Notes: generated by a model not told the origin, from the sequence alone. DNA of 64,000 bases from Skermanella aerolata KACC 11604 (GCF_000936425.1 NZ_AVFK01000005.1:124001-188000); one strand, 5' to 3'; positions 1 through 10,060 are shown, numbered from the stretch's first letter. Numbers and translations are program-made.

Positions 1-819
1 TTCCACACCAACTTCGAAGTAGGCCGCGACGCCACGCTGGCCGACCTTCGGGCAAAGCATGACGCCGTCCTGATCGCGACCGGCGTCTACAAGGCGCGCG
101 ACCTCGATGCGCCGGGATCCGAGCTGGGCAACATCATCCCGGCGTTGAAGTACCTGACGATCAGCAACCGCCAGGGTCTCGGCGATACGGTACCGGACTA
201 CGACAGCGGCGCTTTGAACGCGTCCGGCAAGAACGTCGTCGTGATCGGCGGCGGCGACACTGCGATGGACTGCGTCCGCACGGCGATCCGCCAGGGCGCC
301 AAGTCGGTCAAGTGCCTCTACCGCCGCAACCGGGCCAACATGCCCGGCTCCCAGCGCGAGGTCCACAACGCCGAGGAAGAGGGCGTCGAGTTCGTCTGGC
401 AGTCCGCGCCGGAAGCGTTCGAGGGCAAGGACGGCGTCGTCACCGGCGTCCGCGCGCACCGCATCCACCTTGGCGTCGCCGACGCCAGCGGCCGGCAGAC
501 CCCGCAGGTGATCGACGGTTCCGGATATGTCCTCGAAGCCGATCTCGTGATCAAGGCGCTGGGCTTCGACCCGGAAGACCTGCCGGCCCTGTTCGGTGAA
601 GCCGGGCTGAAGGTCAGCCGCTGGGGTACTGTCACGGTCAACTTCCGCACCATGATGAGCAGCCTGGACGGCGTCTTCGCCGCCGGCGACATCGTGCGCG
701 GCGCCAGCCTCGTGGTCTGGGCCATCCGCGACGGCCGCGACGTGGCGGAGCACATGCACAGCTACCTGCTCCAGAAGGCCGAAGCCGGCACTACCGCAGC
801 CGCTGTCGCGGCGGAGTAG
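1..819 (+). CDS. gltD: Glutamate synthase small (beta) subunit, 3' part
   Basis: The 5' end lies outside the window; the frame is open from base 1. The beta subunit is the FAD/NADPH-binding part of NADPH-dependent glutamate synthase. It oxidises NADPH and passes electrons to GltB through iron-sulfur clusters. The visible part shows a second dinucleotide-binding loop (VVVIGGGDTAMDC) and the C-terminal flavoprotein motif GVFAAGDIVRGASLVVWAI, typical of this family. It is followed on the same strand by gltB after a 228-bp gap that holds a strong hairpin. The gltD-then-gltB order is, as I recall, that of Azospirillum brasilense. Identity is secure; only the N-terminal part is missing. Confidence 0.95.
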   Translation, partial: FHTNFEVGRDATLADLRAKHDAVLIATGVYKARDLDAPGSELGNIIPALKYLTISNRQGLGDTVPDYDSGALNASGKNVVVIGGGDTAMDCVRTAIRQGAKSVKCLYRRNRANMPGSQREVHNAEEEGVEFVWQSAPEAFEGKDGVVTGVRAHRIHLGVADASGRQTPQVIDGSGYVLEADLVIKALGFDPEDLPALFGEAGLKVSRWGTVTVNFRTMMSSLDGVFAAGDIVRGASLVVWAIRDGRDVAEHMHSYLLQKAEAGTTAAAVAAE

Positions 820-828
820 GAAGCGCAA

Positions 829-859
829 GGCGGCAGCCCGGCACTTCCGGGCTGCCGCC
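829..859 (+). terminator. GC-rich hairpin between gltD and gltB
   Basis: Perfect 13-bp arms (829-841 and 847-859, GGCGGCAGCCCGG and its complement) around a 5-base loop, 10 bases after the gltD stop. No U-tract follows, so it may attenuate transcription or protect the gltD 3' end rather than terminate fully. Confidence 0.6.
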
Positions 860-1047
860 TGCCCTGCCCGGCCATCCCGGAGGTCTTGCCGGACACCGAC
901 ATCGGGTTTGGCCATAACCGGACACACGCATTCGTCACGGGGTTGAAACCATGACGGCACGGCAATCCATCGTAAATTTTCGCCAGCTATCGCAGCGTGG
1001 CGCCCTCTCCGTCGACGTCGACGCCGCACTCAGAAAGGATCACGCCC

Positions 1048-4000
1048 ATGACTGATGAAATCCTGAACCAGGGCGAGCAGTTCGTTACCGAGTACAAGGC
1101 GAACGTCGAAGCGCTGGCGGCGGCCCACGCCTATGACCCGGCGGACGAGCACGACGCCTGCGGCGTCGGCATGATCGCGGCGATCGACGGCAAGCCCCGC
1201 CGGTCGGTGGTGGAAAAGGGCATCGAGGCGCTGAAGGCGGTCTGGCACCGGGGCGCCGTCGATGCCGACGGCAAGACCGGCGACGGCGCCGGCATCCACA
1301 TCCAGGTGCCGCAGCAGTTCTTCCACGACTACGTCAAGCTGATCGGCCACATTCCGCCGGACCGTCCGCTCGCGGTCGGCCAGGTGTTCCTGCCGCGCCT
1401 GTCGCTGGAAGCGCAGGAGCGCTGCCGCTGCATCGTCGAGACCGAGATCCTGAACTTCGGCTACTATATCTATGGCTGGCGTCAGGTACCGGTGAACGTC
1501 GACATCATCGGCGAGAAGGCCAACGCGACCCGGCCGGAAATCGAGCAGATCATCATCGGCAACGCCAAGGGCGAAGCCGACGACAAGTTCGAGCTTGAGC
1601 TTTACATCATCCGCCGCCGGATCGAGGCCGCCGTCCGGGCCGAGCAGATCAACGACTTCTATATCTGCACCCTGTCCTCGCGCTCGATCGTCTACAAGGG
1701 CATGTTCCTGGCGGAACAGCTCACCTCCTTCTACCCGGACCTGCTGGACGAGCGCTTCGTTTCCAACGTCGCGATCTACCATCAGCGCTATTCGACCAAC
1801 ACGTTCCCGACATGGCCGCTCGCCCAGCCCTTCCGCATGCTCGCCCACAACGGCGAGATCAACACGCTGAAGGGCAACGTGAACTGGATGAAGGCCCATG
1901 AGACCCGCATGGACCACGAGTGCTTCGGTCCCTACATCAACGACCTGAAGCCGGTGATCCCGATCGGATCCTCGGACTCCGGAGCGCTCGATGCGGTATT
2001 CGAGGTCGTGGCCCGCGCCGGCCGCTCCGCCCCGATGACGAAGACCGTGCTGATTCCGGAAGCGCTGGCGGCCGGCGACACGATGCCGGCGCCACACCGG
2101 GCGCTCTACGGCTATGTCAACGCCGTGATGGAGCCGTGGGACGGACCGGCGGCATTGGCGATGACCGACGGCCGCTGGGCCGTCGGCGGCATGGACCGCA
2201 ACGGCCTGCGTCCGATGCGCTACACGATCACCAACGACGGCCTGCTGATCGCCGGTTCGGAAACGGGCATGGTGAAGACGGACGAGACGACGGTCGTCGA
2301 GAAGGGCAGGCTCGGGCCTGGACAGATGATCGCGGTGGACCTTGCCGAGGGCAAGCTGTACCACGACCGCGAGATCAAGGACTACCTTGCCGCCCAAAAA
2401 CCCTACGACAAGTGGGTCGGCGAGATCACAGAACTGGACAGCCTCGTCAAGGCGGCGCCGGCGGAACCCGCCGTGCTCGCCAAGGAAGAGCTGCGCCGCC
2501 GCCAGCTTTCCGTCGGCATTACGATGGAAGACCTGGAAACGGTCCTCCATCCCATGGTGGACGAGGCCAAGGAAGCGATCGGCTCGATGGGCGACGACAG
2601 CCCGATGGCCGTGCTGTCGGACAAGTACCGCGGCCTGCATCACTTCTTCCGCCAGAACTTCAGTCAGGTCACCAATCCGCCGATCGACAGCTTGCGCGAA
2701 CGGCGCGTCATGAGCCTGCGCACTAGGCTGGGCAACCTGGGCAACATCCTGGACGAGGATGCGGGCCAGTGTCGCCTGCTCCAGCTGGAAAGCCCCGTGC
2801 TGACGACGGCCGAGCTGCGCGCCATGCGCGGCTACATGGGTGAAACGGCGGCGGAGATCGACTGCACCTTCGACGTCAGCGCCGGTCCCAACGCGCTGCG
2901 CGACGCGCTGCGCCGCATCCGCCAGGAGACCGAGGACGCCGTCCGCGGCGGCGCCACCCACGTCATCCTGTCGGACGAGCATGTCAGCGACGCCCGCGCG
3001 CCCATGCCGATGATCCTGGCGACGGGCGCCGTCCATACCCATCTCGTCCGCCAGCAGCTTCGCACCTTCACGTCGCTGAACGTACGCTCGTCGGAGTGCA
3101 TGGACGTACACTACTTCGCCGTCCTGATCGGGGTCGGCGCCACGACGGTCAACGCCTACCTGTCGCAGGAGGCGATCGCCGACCGCCACCGCCGCGGGCT
3201 GTTCGGCGACCTGTCGCTCGACCAGTGCATGTACCGCTTCAAGAAGGCGATCGACGAGGGTCTGCTGAAAATCATGTCCAAGATGGGCATCTCGATCATC
3301 AGCTCGTACCGGGGCGGCTGCAACTTCGAGGCGGTCGGCCTGAGCCGTGCGCTCGTGGCCGAGCACTTCCCCGGCATGGTCAGCCGCATTTCCGGCATCG
3401 GGCTGGCCGGCATCCAGAAGAAGGTGCTGGAACAGCACGCCATCGCCTATGCCGAGGACATCATCGCTCTGCCGATCGGCGGCTTCTACAAGTACCGCCG
3501 CAACGGCGAGCGGCATGCCTGGGAAGCAGGATTGATCCACATGCTTCAGCAGGCGGTGGCGACCGACAGCTATCCGACCTTCAAGAAGTACACGGAAGCG
3601 ACCAACAAGCGCGCCCCGATCCAGCTCCGCGACCTGCTGGACTTCCGCTCCACGCGGGAGGCGATCCCGCTCGACGACGTCGAGAGCATCACGTCGCTGC
3701 GCAAGCGCTTCATCACGCCGGGCATGTCGCTGGGCGCCTTGTCGCCGGAAGCGCACGGCACGCTCAACGTCGCGATGAACCGGATCGGCGCCAAGTCCGA
3801 CAGCGGCGAGGGCGGCGAGGACCCGGCGCGGTTCAAGCCGGACAAGAACGGCGACAACTGGAACTCCGCGATCAAGCAGATCGCGTCGGGCCGCTTCGGC
3901 GTCACCGCCGAGTACCTGAACCAGTGCCGCGAGATCGAGATCAAGGTGGCCCAGGGCGCCAAGCCCGGCGAAGGCGGGCAGTTGCCCGGCTTCAAGGTCA

Positions 4001-5586
4001 CGGAGATGATCGCCAAGCTGCGCCACTCCACCCCCGGCGTCATGCTGATCAGCCCGCCGCCGCACCACGACATCTACTCGATCGAGGATCTGGCCCAGCT
4101 CATCTATGACCTGAAGCAGATCAACCCGGACGCCAAGGTCTGCGTCAAGCTGGTCTCGCGCTCCGGCATCGGCACCATCGCGGCCGGCGTCGCCAAGGCG
4201 AACGCCGACGTGATCCTGGTGTCCGGCCATGTCGGCGGGACGGGAGCCAGCCCGCAGACCTCGATCAAGTATGCCGGCGTGCCGTGGGAGATGGGCCTGA
4301 GCGAGGTCCACCAGGTGCTGACGCTGAACCGTCTGCGCCACCGGGTCCGGCTGCGCACCGACGGCGGCCTGAAGACCGGCCGCGACATCGTCATCGCCGC
4401 CATGCTGGGCGCCGAGGAATACGGCGTCGGCACCGCCAGCCTGATCGCGATGGGCTGCATCATGGTCCGGCAGTGCCACAGCAACACCTGCCCGGTCGGC
4501 GTTTGCGTCCAGGACGAGGAATTGCGCAAGAAGTTCGTCGGGACGCCGGAGCGGGTGGTCAACCTGTTCAGCTTCCTGGCGGAGGAAGTGCGCGAGATCC
4601 TGGCCCAGCTCGGCTTCAAGACGCTGAACGAGGTGATCGGCCGCACCGACCTGCTCCATCAGGTCAGCCGGGGCGCCGCCCACCTGGACGACCTGGATCT
4701 CAACCCGCTGCTGGCCCAGGCCGATCCCGGCGACAGCGCCCGCTACTGCACGATGCAGGGCCGCAACGAGGTCCCGGACACCCTCGACGCCCGGATGATC
4801 GCGGATGCCCGTCCGCTGTTCGACGAGGGCGAGAAGATGCAGCTTGCCTATAACGTGCGCAACACGCACCGGGCCATCGGCACGCGGCTTTCCGCCATGG
4901 TGACCCGCAAGTTCGGCATGACCGGGCTTAAGCCCGGCCACGTCACCGTGCAGCTGCGCGGCTCCTGCGGCCAGTCGCTGGGCGCCTTCGCGGTCCAGGG
5001 CATCAAGCTGGAAGTGCTGGGCGACAGCAACGACTATGTCGGCAAGGGCCTGTCGGGCGGCACCATCACGGTCCGGCCGAGCACTAACAGCACGTTGAAT
5101 TCGAACGAGAACACGATCATCGGCAATACCGTGCTCTACGGCGCCACCGCCGGCAAGCTGTTCGCGGCGGGTCAGGCGGGCGAACGGTTCGCCGTCCGCA
5201 ACTCCGGCGCCCTGGTCGTGGTCGAGGGCTGCGGCTCCAACGGTTGCGAATACATGACCGGCGGAACCGCGGTGATCCTGGGCAAGGTCGGCGAGAACTT
5301 CGGTGCCGGCATGACCGGGGGCATGGCCTTCATCTATGACGAGGACGGCAGCTTCGCCCGCAAGGTCAACGAGGAGAACGTGATCTTCCAGCGCATCGAA
5401 GTGCCGCACTACGAGACGCTGCTGAAGAGCCTGATCGCCGAACATGTCGAGGAGACGCAGAGCAAGTTCGCCGAGCGCCTGCTCAACGACTGGCATCTGG
5501 TCCGGAACCATTTCTGGCAGGTCGTGCCGAAAGAAATGGTCCACCGGCTCGATATCCCGGTGCGTGCGCCCCAGGCAGCGGACTGA
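1048..5586 (+). CDS. gltB: Glutamate synthase large (alpha) subunit
   Basis: It catalyses glutamine plus 2-oxoglutarate to two glutamates, using electrons from GltD. I chose ATG 1048 because AGAAAGGA lies just upstream; a GTG at 997 is in frame but has no good ribosome site. This gives 1512 residues, normal for GltB. An N-terminal propeptide of about 37 residues precedes Cys38 (DACGVGM), the expected N-terminal nucleophile of the class II glutamine amidotransferase domain. Next come the central domain, the FMN-binding synthase domain (GEGGEDPARF, about residues 930-1230) with a Cys-rich [3Fe-4S] motif (CIMVRQCHSNTCPVGVC), and the C-terminal GXGXG beta-helix domain. It probably forms an operon with gltD; the gap also leaves room for its own promoter. 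Confidence 0.97.
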   Translation: MTDEILNQGEQFVTEYKANVEALAAAHAYDPADEHDACGVGMIAAIDGKPRRSVVEKGIEALKAVWHRGAVDADGKTGDGAGIHIQVPQQFFHDYVKLIGHIPPDRPLAVGQVFLPRLSLEAQERCRCIVETEILNFGYYIYGWRQVPVNVDIIGEKANATRPEIEQIIIGNAKGEADDKFELELYIIRRRIEAAVRAEQINDFYICTLSSRSIVYKGMFLAEQLTSFYPDLLDERFVSNVAIYHQRYSTNTFPTWPLAQPFRMLAHNGEINTLKGNVNWMKAHETRMDHECFGPYINDLKPVIPIGSSDSGALDAVFEVVARAGRSAPMTKTVLIPEALAAGDTMPAPHRALYGYVNAVMEPWDGPAALAMTDGRWAVGGMDRNGLRPMRYTITNDGLLIAGSETGMVKTDETTVVEKGRLGPGQMIAVDLAEGKLYHDREIKDYLAAQKPYDKWVGEITELDSLVKAAPAEPAVLAKEELRRRQLSVGITMEDLETVLHPMVDEAKEAIGSMGDDSPMAVLSDKYRGLHHFFRQNFSQVTNPPIDSLRERRVMSLRTRLGNLGNILDEDAGQCRLLQLESPVLTTAELRAMRGYMGETAAEIDCTFDVSAGPNALRDALRRIRQETEDAVRGGATHVILSDEHVSDARAPMPMILATGAVHTHLVRQQLRTFTSLNVRSSECMDVHYFAVLIGVGATTVNAYLSQEAIADRHRRGLFGDLSLDQCMYRFKKAIDEGLLKIMSKMGISIISSYRGGCNFEAVGLSRALVAEHFPGMVSRISGIGLAGIQKKVLEQHAIAYAEDIIALPIGGFYKYRRNGERHAWEAGLIHMLQQAVATDSYPTFKKYTEATNKRAPIQLRDLLDFRSTREAIPLDDVESITSLRKRFITPGMSLGALSPEAHGTLNVAMNRIGAKSDSGEGGEDPARFKPDKNGDNWNSAIKQIASGRFGVTAEYLNQCREIEIKVAQGAKPGEGGQLPGFKVTEMIAKLRHSTPGVMLISPPPHHDIYSIEDLAQLIYDLKQINPDAKVCVKLVSRSGIGTIAAGVAKANADVILVSGHVGGTGASPQTSIKYAGVPWEMGLSEVHQVLTLNRLRHRVRLRTDGGLKTGRDIVIAAMLGAEEYGVGTASLIAMGCIMVRQCHSNTCPVGVCVQDEELRKKFVGTPERVVNLFSFLAEEVREILAQLGFKTLNEVIGRTDLLHQVSRGAAHLDDLDLNPLLAQADPGDSARYCTMQGRNEVPDTLDARMIADARPLFDEGEKMQLAYNVRNTHRAIGTRLSAMVTRKFGMTGLKPGHVTVQLRGSCGQSLGAFAVQGIKLEVLGDSNDYVGKGLSGGTITVRPSTNSTLNSNENTIIGNTVLYGATAGKLFAAGQAGERFAVRNSGALVVVEGCGSNGCEYMTGGTAVILGKVGENFGAGMTGGMAFIYDEDGSFARKVNEENVIFQRIEVPHYETLLKSLIAEHVEETQSKFAERLLNDWHLVRNHFWQVVPKEMVHRLDIPVRAPQAAD

Positions 5587-5619
5587 TCGATCCCGCAGTG
5601 GATCAGGTGGAGATGCGAC

Positions 5620-5687
5620 GGGACGGCCGATAACTTTGATCAGACCTGTCTGATTACTTGGTTATCGGACGTCCCATGCTACTTTTT
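5620..5687 (+). terminator. Nested palindrome and U-tract after gltB
   Basis: GGGACG plus CCGATAAC (5620-5634) pair with GTTATCGG plus CGTCCC (5661-5675), with one mismatch. Between them sits a second perfect inverted repeat, ATCAGAC-CT-GTCTGAT (5639-5654). TTTTT follows at 5683-5687. It reads as an intrinsic terminator for gltB. The inner 16-mer also looks like a dimeric repressor operator. Confidence 0.6.
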
Positions 5688-5834
5688 CCCTTCCGTCGAC
5701 TACTTGTACCGGACGGCGGCGTGCGCTAGCCCTTCTGCCAAGGACGGCGCACTCTCCGGTTCGCCTTTCCTGAATAAAGCATCTTCCCGTTCCGTTTATC
5801 GACGGACGGGGATGTCGCACGGGGGAGCGAGCAC

Positions 5835-6275
5835 ATGATCGAGCGCTGGAAGACCGCTGTCATGATCCGGGCCGCCACGACCGGCGACGAGCCGCGCTGT
5901 GCCGAGATCTTCCTTTCGACCCGCCGGGCGACCTTCCACTGGCAGCCTGCCGCTCCCTTCGACCTCGATGATTATCGCCGCTCGGTCGAGGACGAAGAAG
6001 TCTGGGTCGCCGAATTGGGCAATCTGGTTGTCGGCTTCGCCTCCATCTACCCGCCGGCCGGCCTCATCCAGAACCTGTTCGTCGATCCGGACTGGCAGCA
6101 CCACGGTATCGGCACCGCCCTTCTCGACCGCGCTTGCGCCCATCTCTCGCAGCCCGTGCGCCTGCGCTGCCTCGCGGCCAACCGGAGTGCGAGGGCGTTC
6201 TACGAGCGCAATGGATGGGTGGTGGAGGCTCCGCCTCTACCGCCCCAAGACCCTTTCATCCTCTATCGCAAGTAG
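5835..6275 (+). CDS. GNAT family N-acetyltransferase
   Basis: A 146-residue single-domain protein of the GNAT superfamily, which moves an acetyl group from acetyl-CoA to an amine. The acetyl-CoA-binding beta4-alpha3 region is visible (NLFVDPDWQHHGIGTALLDRA, an R/Q-x-x-G-x-G/A variant), followed by the usual C-terminal ANRSARAFYERNGW. The start at 5835 has a GGGGGAG ribosome site; ATG 5862 is a possible internal alternative. It stands alone after the gltB terminator. The substrate cannot be inferred. Confidence 0.85.
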   Translation: MIERWKTAVMIRAATTGDEPRCAEIFLSTRRATFHWQPAAPFDLDDYRRSVEDEEVWVAELGNLVVGFASIYPPAGLIQNLFVDPDWQHHGIGTALLDRACAHLSQPVRLRCLAANRSARAFYERNGWVVEAPPLPPQDPFILYRK

Positions 6276-6367
6276 TTGCTGCAATAGGTCGCAACCCAAC
6301 CGATTGACCAGGGCCTATCCTTTTGTGCTAAAAACGGAGCTTCCGGTTTCTGGCAGCCGTACCTCCG

Positions 6368-9316
6368 GTGAGCCCCAGCCCTGGATTGCTCGTGAACCAG
6401 CAGCGCGTAACGCCGACGATTTTCCTGAGTCTATATGCCGGATTGGTGCTTCTGGTCGCGGGGCTTCTTGGCTTCAACGAGTTGAAGACGCGGGACGATA
6501 CCATCGTGCAGGCGCAGGAGAAATCGCGCGCCCTGGCAAACCTCGCCGCGGAGCACATGCTCCGCATGGTCGAGATCAACGACATAGCACTCCGCAACGC
6601 GATCAAATACTTCTCGCTTCGGGACGTCGAACAGTCCGGTGGCATCTGGGCGGACTGGCACAACCTGGCCCATCTGGAGGGAAGCGGCATCGCCGGTGAA
6701 GTTTCCCAGGTCCGCTACATGCTGATTATCGCCGCCGACGGAGTCGTCCGCCTGCACTCTCACCGCTTTCCGGCGGAACCCCAGAGTGTCAAGGGCTCGG
6801 ACTTCTTCGATGTGCAGGCCGCCATCCCCAAACTGCGCACCGCCGGTCCCCTCTTCATCGGCGAACCGAGGATAGAGGAAGGCGGAACGGAACTTTACCT
6901 CCCCATCAGCCGCCGCATCGGGCGTCCTGACAGCGGCGCCTTCAGCGGAGTCGTCGCCGCTGCCATCAGGCCGGAAATCTCGAATCGCTTCTTCGAATCC
7001 CTCGGCGCGGGCCAGGAGGGCATTCTGTTCCTGATGCACGCGAATGGCACGATCCTGTCGTCGAACCCATTCAGGGGCGATCTGATCGGCCACAAGCTTG
7101 CGAACCAGAAACTGCTGGAGGAGATCCGCGGCCAGAATGCTTCAGGCACCCATACCGGAGCCCAGCTGGCATCCGAATGCTGTTTCGATCGGTCCGCCCG
7201 TATCATCGCATCGCGCCAGATCAGCACGCTGCCACTCTATGTGGCGGTGGGCCTTTCGGAGAAGGACGTGCTCGCCGAATGGCGAGAGGCGCTCAACAAC
7301 CACGTCTTCATGACCGCCGTCGTCCTGCTGAGCTTTACCGGCCTGGTGCTGGTGATGCTTCGGCAATACCGCAAGCACGTGCTTGCCCACGGCCTGCTGT
7401 CGGAGACCTATGACGCGGCGGGTACTGGCTTCTGCATGGTGGACGGCTCCGGACGCGTGGTCAGGGCCAATGCCGCCTATGGCGCGCTGTGCGGCGTCGG
7501 CGAAAACGAACTGGTTTATCGCCCCTTCACCGAGATCTTCCCGCCCGACGACCGCAACCGGGCGCATGAGCTGCTGCGTTCCGCCGGTGCGGGCGAAACC
7601 CAGGCTCCCATGATCCTGAAGCTTCGCCATTCCGACGGGCGGTCCCGACGCGTCCTGATCACGGCCGGCGCTTTCTCCGACGCCTCGGGCCGGCTGTTCC
7701 TCGTGGTCGCCGCCAACGACGTGACCGAACGGGAGCGGCAGGAAGAGCGGCTGCGCGAGAACGAGCGGCGGCTGAGGCAGGCACAGCGGATCGCCGGCAT
7801 CGGCTGGTGGACGATCGAGCTGACCAGCGGACGCGTGGTCTGGTCCGACACGCTGTACGACATCTGGGGCTGGGACCCCGGCTCCCTGCCGACGCTGGAA
7901 AGCTGGCGTGCTTCGATCCATCCCGAAGACAGGGCACGCCTCAACGACGGCGATCCGACCGACGGTCCCGACAGCACCCGTGAGTACCGCATCGTCCGCC
8001 CGGATGGGACCGAACGCCACGTCCGCGAGGAGTTCACCCGCAGCCGGGACGAAACCGACCAGACCATGCGCTTGTTCGGCATCATCCAGGACGTGACCGA
8101 ACTGCGGCAGAACGAGCGGGCACTGGCCGACAGCAAGGCAAGGCTGCGCGCTGTGCTCGACGTCGCGGTTACCGGCATCATCGTCCATGACGACCAGGGA
8201 CGCATCCAGTTGTTCAACCCGGCGGCGGAGCAGCTGTTCGGCTACAGGGCGGCGGAAGCCAAGGGGCTGACCATCGATACCCTGATCCCGCCGATGCCCT
8301 GCGCGGCGCTGGCCAACCTGCCCCATCTGGGGGTAGCAAGGGAAGTCATGGCGCGGACCCGCGACGGACGGACCTTCCCGGCCTATATCGCGGTCGGCGA
8401 CTATGTCGACGACGGCAAGAGCATGTCGGTCGGCGTGCTGATGGACATCAGCGATCAGAAACGGCGCGAACAGGAGATCTTCCAGGCTCGCGACCGGCTG
8501 GAGCAGCAGGCCGCCGACTTGTCGGTCCTCGCCCGCAAGCTGGATCAGGCGCGGCGCGAAGCGGAAGAGGCGCGCGGCCTGGCCGAAGCGGCGAGCCGCG
8601 CCAAGTCGGAGTTCCTGGCCCATATGAGCCACGAGCTGCGGACTCCGCTGAACGCCATCCTGGGCTTCTCCGAGATCATGGACCAGGGCTATTTCGGCCC
8701 ACTGGGCTCGCCACGCTACAGCGAATACAACCGCAACGTCCTGGACAGCGCCCGCCACCTGCTGAGCCTGATCAACGACATCCTCGACCTGTCCAAGATC
8801 GAGGCCGGCCGCTACGAGCTGGAGGAAGAACAGGTCGATCTCAGCCGCATCATAGAACCCGTCGTCCGGCTGGTCCGGGAGAGGGCGCTGCGCAAGGACC
8901 TGACGCTACGCTCCGAGATCGAGCCGCTGCCCGTCGTGATGGGTGACGAGCGGGCGCTGAAGCAGATCCTGATCAACCTGCTGACGAATGCCGTCAAGTT
9001 CACCGAGCGCGGCGGCGAGATCGAGGTATCGGGCTGTCAGGAAGAGAACGGCGATGTCGTGCTGGCGGTCCGCGATACCGGCATCGGCATCGCCGCGGAC
9101 CAGATCCCCAAAGTGCTCGAACCTTTCGGTCAGGCGCGCAACGCCTATATGGCGGGCGAATCGGGGACCGGCCTCGGTCTGCCGATCACCCGTTCGCTGG
9201 TCAATCTTCATGGCGGTTCGCTGGCCATCGACAGCGTCCTGGGCGTCGGGACCACGGTCACCATACGCCTTCCAGCCCTTCGGGTCGTGCAGCAACGCCT
9301 GATTGCCGCCGTTTAG
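6368..9316 (+). CDS. Membrane sensor histidine kinase, multi-PAS
   Basis: A 982-residue protein. Transmembrane segments at about 16-38 and 312-333 flank a roughly 270-residue periplasmic region that resembles a dCACHE-type sensor. Three cytoplasmic PAS-like segments follow (about 345-460, 470-580 and 590-700), then a short coiled coil (about 705-745). The HisKA H-box HMSHELRTPLNAI has phospho-accepting His755, and the HATPase domain shows N (NLLTNAVKF), G1 (DTGIGIA) and G2 (GTGLGLPI) boxes. It has no receiver domain, so the response regulator must be elsewhere; none is adjacent. The GTG at 6368 is the assumed start; GTG 6392 is an alternative and neither has a strong ribosome site. The ligand is unknown. 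Confidence 0.9.
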   Translation: MSPSPGLLVNQQRVTPTIFLSLYAGLVLLVAGLLGFNELKTRDDTIVQAQEKSRALANLAAEHMLRMVEINDIALRNAIKYFSLRDVEQSGGIWADWHNLAHLEGSGIAGEVSQVRYMLIIAADGVVRLHSHRFPAEPQSVKGSDFFDVQAAIPKLRTAGPLFIGEPRIEEGGTELYLPISRRIGRPDSGAFSGVVAAAIRPEISNRFFESLGAGQEGILFLMHANGTILSSNPFRGDLIGHKLANQKLLEEIRGQNASGTHTGAQLASECCFDRSARIIASRQISTLPLYVAVGLSEKDVLAEWREALNNHVFMTAVVLLSFTGLVLVMLRQYRKHVLAHGLLSETYDAAGTGFCMVDGSGRVVRANAAYGALCGVGENELVYRPFTEIFPPDDRNRAHELLRSAGAGETQAPMILKLRHSDGRSRRVLITAGAFSDASGRLFLVVAANDVTERERQEERLRENERRLRQAQRIAGIGWWTIELTSGRVVWSDTLYDIWGWDPGSLPTLESWRASIHPEDRARLNDGDPTDGPDSTREYRIVRPDGTERHVREEFTRSRDETDQTMRLFGIIQDVTELRQNERALADSKARLRAVLDVAVTGIIVHDDQGRIQLFNPAAEQLFGYRAAEAKGLTIDTLIPPMPCAALANLPHLGVAREVMARTRDGRTFPAYIAVGDYVDDGKSMSVGVLMDISDQKRREQEIFQARDRLEQQAADLSVLARKLDQARREAEEARGLAEAASRAKSEFLAHMSHELRTPLNAILGFSEIMDQGYFGPLGSPRYSEYNRNVLDSARHLLSLINDILDLSKIEAGRYELEEEQVDLSRIIEPVVRLVRERALRKDLTLRSEIEPLPVVMGDERALKQILINLLTNAVKFTERGGEIEVSGCQEENGDVVLAVRDTGIGIAADQIPKVLEPFGQARNAYMAGESGTGLGLPITRSLVNLHGGSLAIDSVLGVGTTVTIRLPALRVVQQRLIAAV

Positions 9317-9388
9317 TCACATCAATGGGCATATGTCCTCTACCGGACTCTATGTTTGGGGGAAAGCTTGCGGTATTGTCCCGACCCC

Positions 9389-10060
9389 ATGCGAACTCTG
9401 TTTCACTTCTGGCTCTCCCCGTCCTCCCGCAAAGTGCGCATCGCACTGGGCGAGAAAGGGCTCGACTTCGAAATGCAGGTCGAGAAGATCTCCGACCGGC
9501 GGCCCGAGTTCCTGGCGATGAACCCTGCTGGCGACATCCCAGTGCTGGTCGAGCCGGACGACGGCCCGATCCTGGCTGATCAGAACGCCATCTGCGAATA
9601 CCTGGACGAAGCTTATCCGGAAAAGCCGCTGCTGGGTTCCGACCCGGCGGAGCGAGCCGAGACGCGCCGTCTGACCGCCTGGTTCGACAACAAGTTCAAT
9701 TCGGAAGTGACCGAGAACCTTGTCGGTGAGAAGCTGATCAAGCGCTATCTCGGCTGGGGCTATCCGCACGCCCCGGCGATCCGGGCGGGATTACAGAACA
9801 TCCACTACCATCTAGACTACATCGCCTATCTGGCGGAACGGCGGAACTGGCTGGCGGGTGACGACTTCAGCATGGCCGACATCGCCGCTGGAGCACACCT
9901 GTCCACGGTCGACTATCTGGGCGACGTGCCCTGGGACGAACATCCCGAAGCACGCCTTTGGTACTCGCGGATCAAGTCACGCCGGAGTTTCCGCCCCCTG
10001 CTGTCCGACGCCCTGCCCGGAAATCCACCGCCGTCCCACTATGCGGACCTGGATTTCTGA
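9389..10060 (+). CDS. fzlA: FzlA-like glutathione S-transferase-fold protein
   Basis: A 223-residue protein with an N-terminal thioredoxin-fold GST domain (FWLSPSSRKVRIALGEKGL, then NPAGDIPVLVE) and a C-terminal helical domain. It ends in PPPSHYADLDF. From memory, this tail and the whole-protein pattern match FzlA, the alphaproteobacterial GST-like protein that binds FtsZ and is required for constriction in Caulobacter. I assign it on that basis, not from a search. The start is ATG 9389; an upstream in-frame TTG at 9356 adds 11 unlikely residues. It lies 73 bases after the sensor kinase. The alternative is an ordinary GST acting on small electrophiles. Confidence 0.72.
   Translation: MRTLFHFWLSPSSRKVRIALGEKGLDFEMQVEKISDRRPEFLAMNPAGDIPVLVEPDDGPILADQNAICEYLDEAYPEKPLLGSDPAERAETRRLTAWFDNKFNSEVTENLVGEKLIKRYLGWGYPHAPAIRAGLQNIHYHLDYIAYLAERRNWLAGDDFSMADIAAGAHLSTVDYLGDVPWDEHPEARLWYSRIKSRRSFRPLLSDALPGNPPPSHYADLDF

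Noticed and set aside
1030-5544. 1504-codon open frame antisense to gltB
   Set aside because: It is exactly opposite gltB, is rich in Asp/Gln/Arg/His as expected for antisense frames in high-GC DNA, and matches no family.
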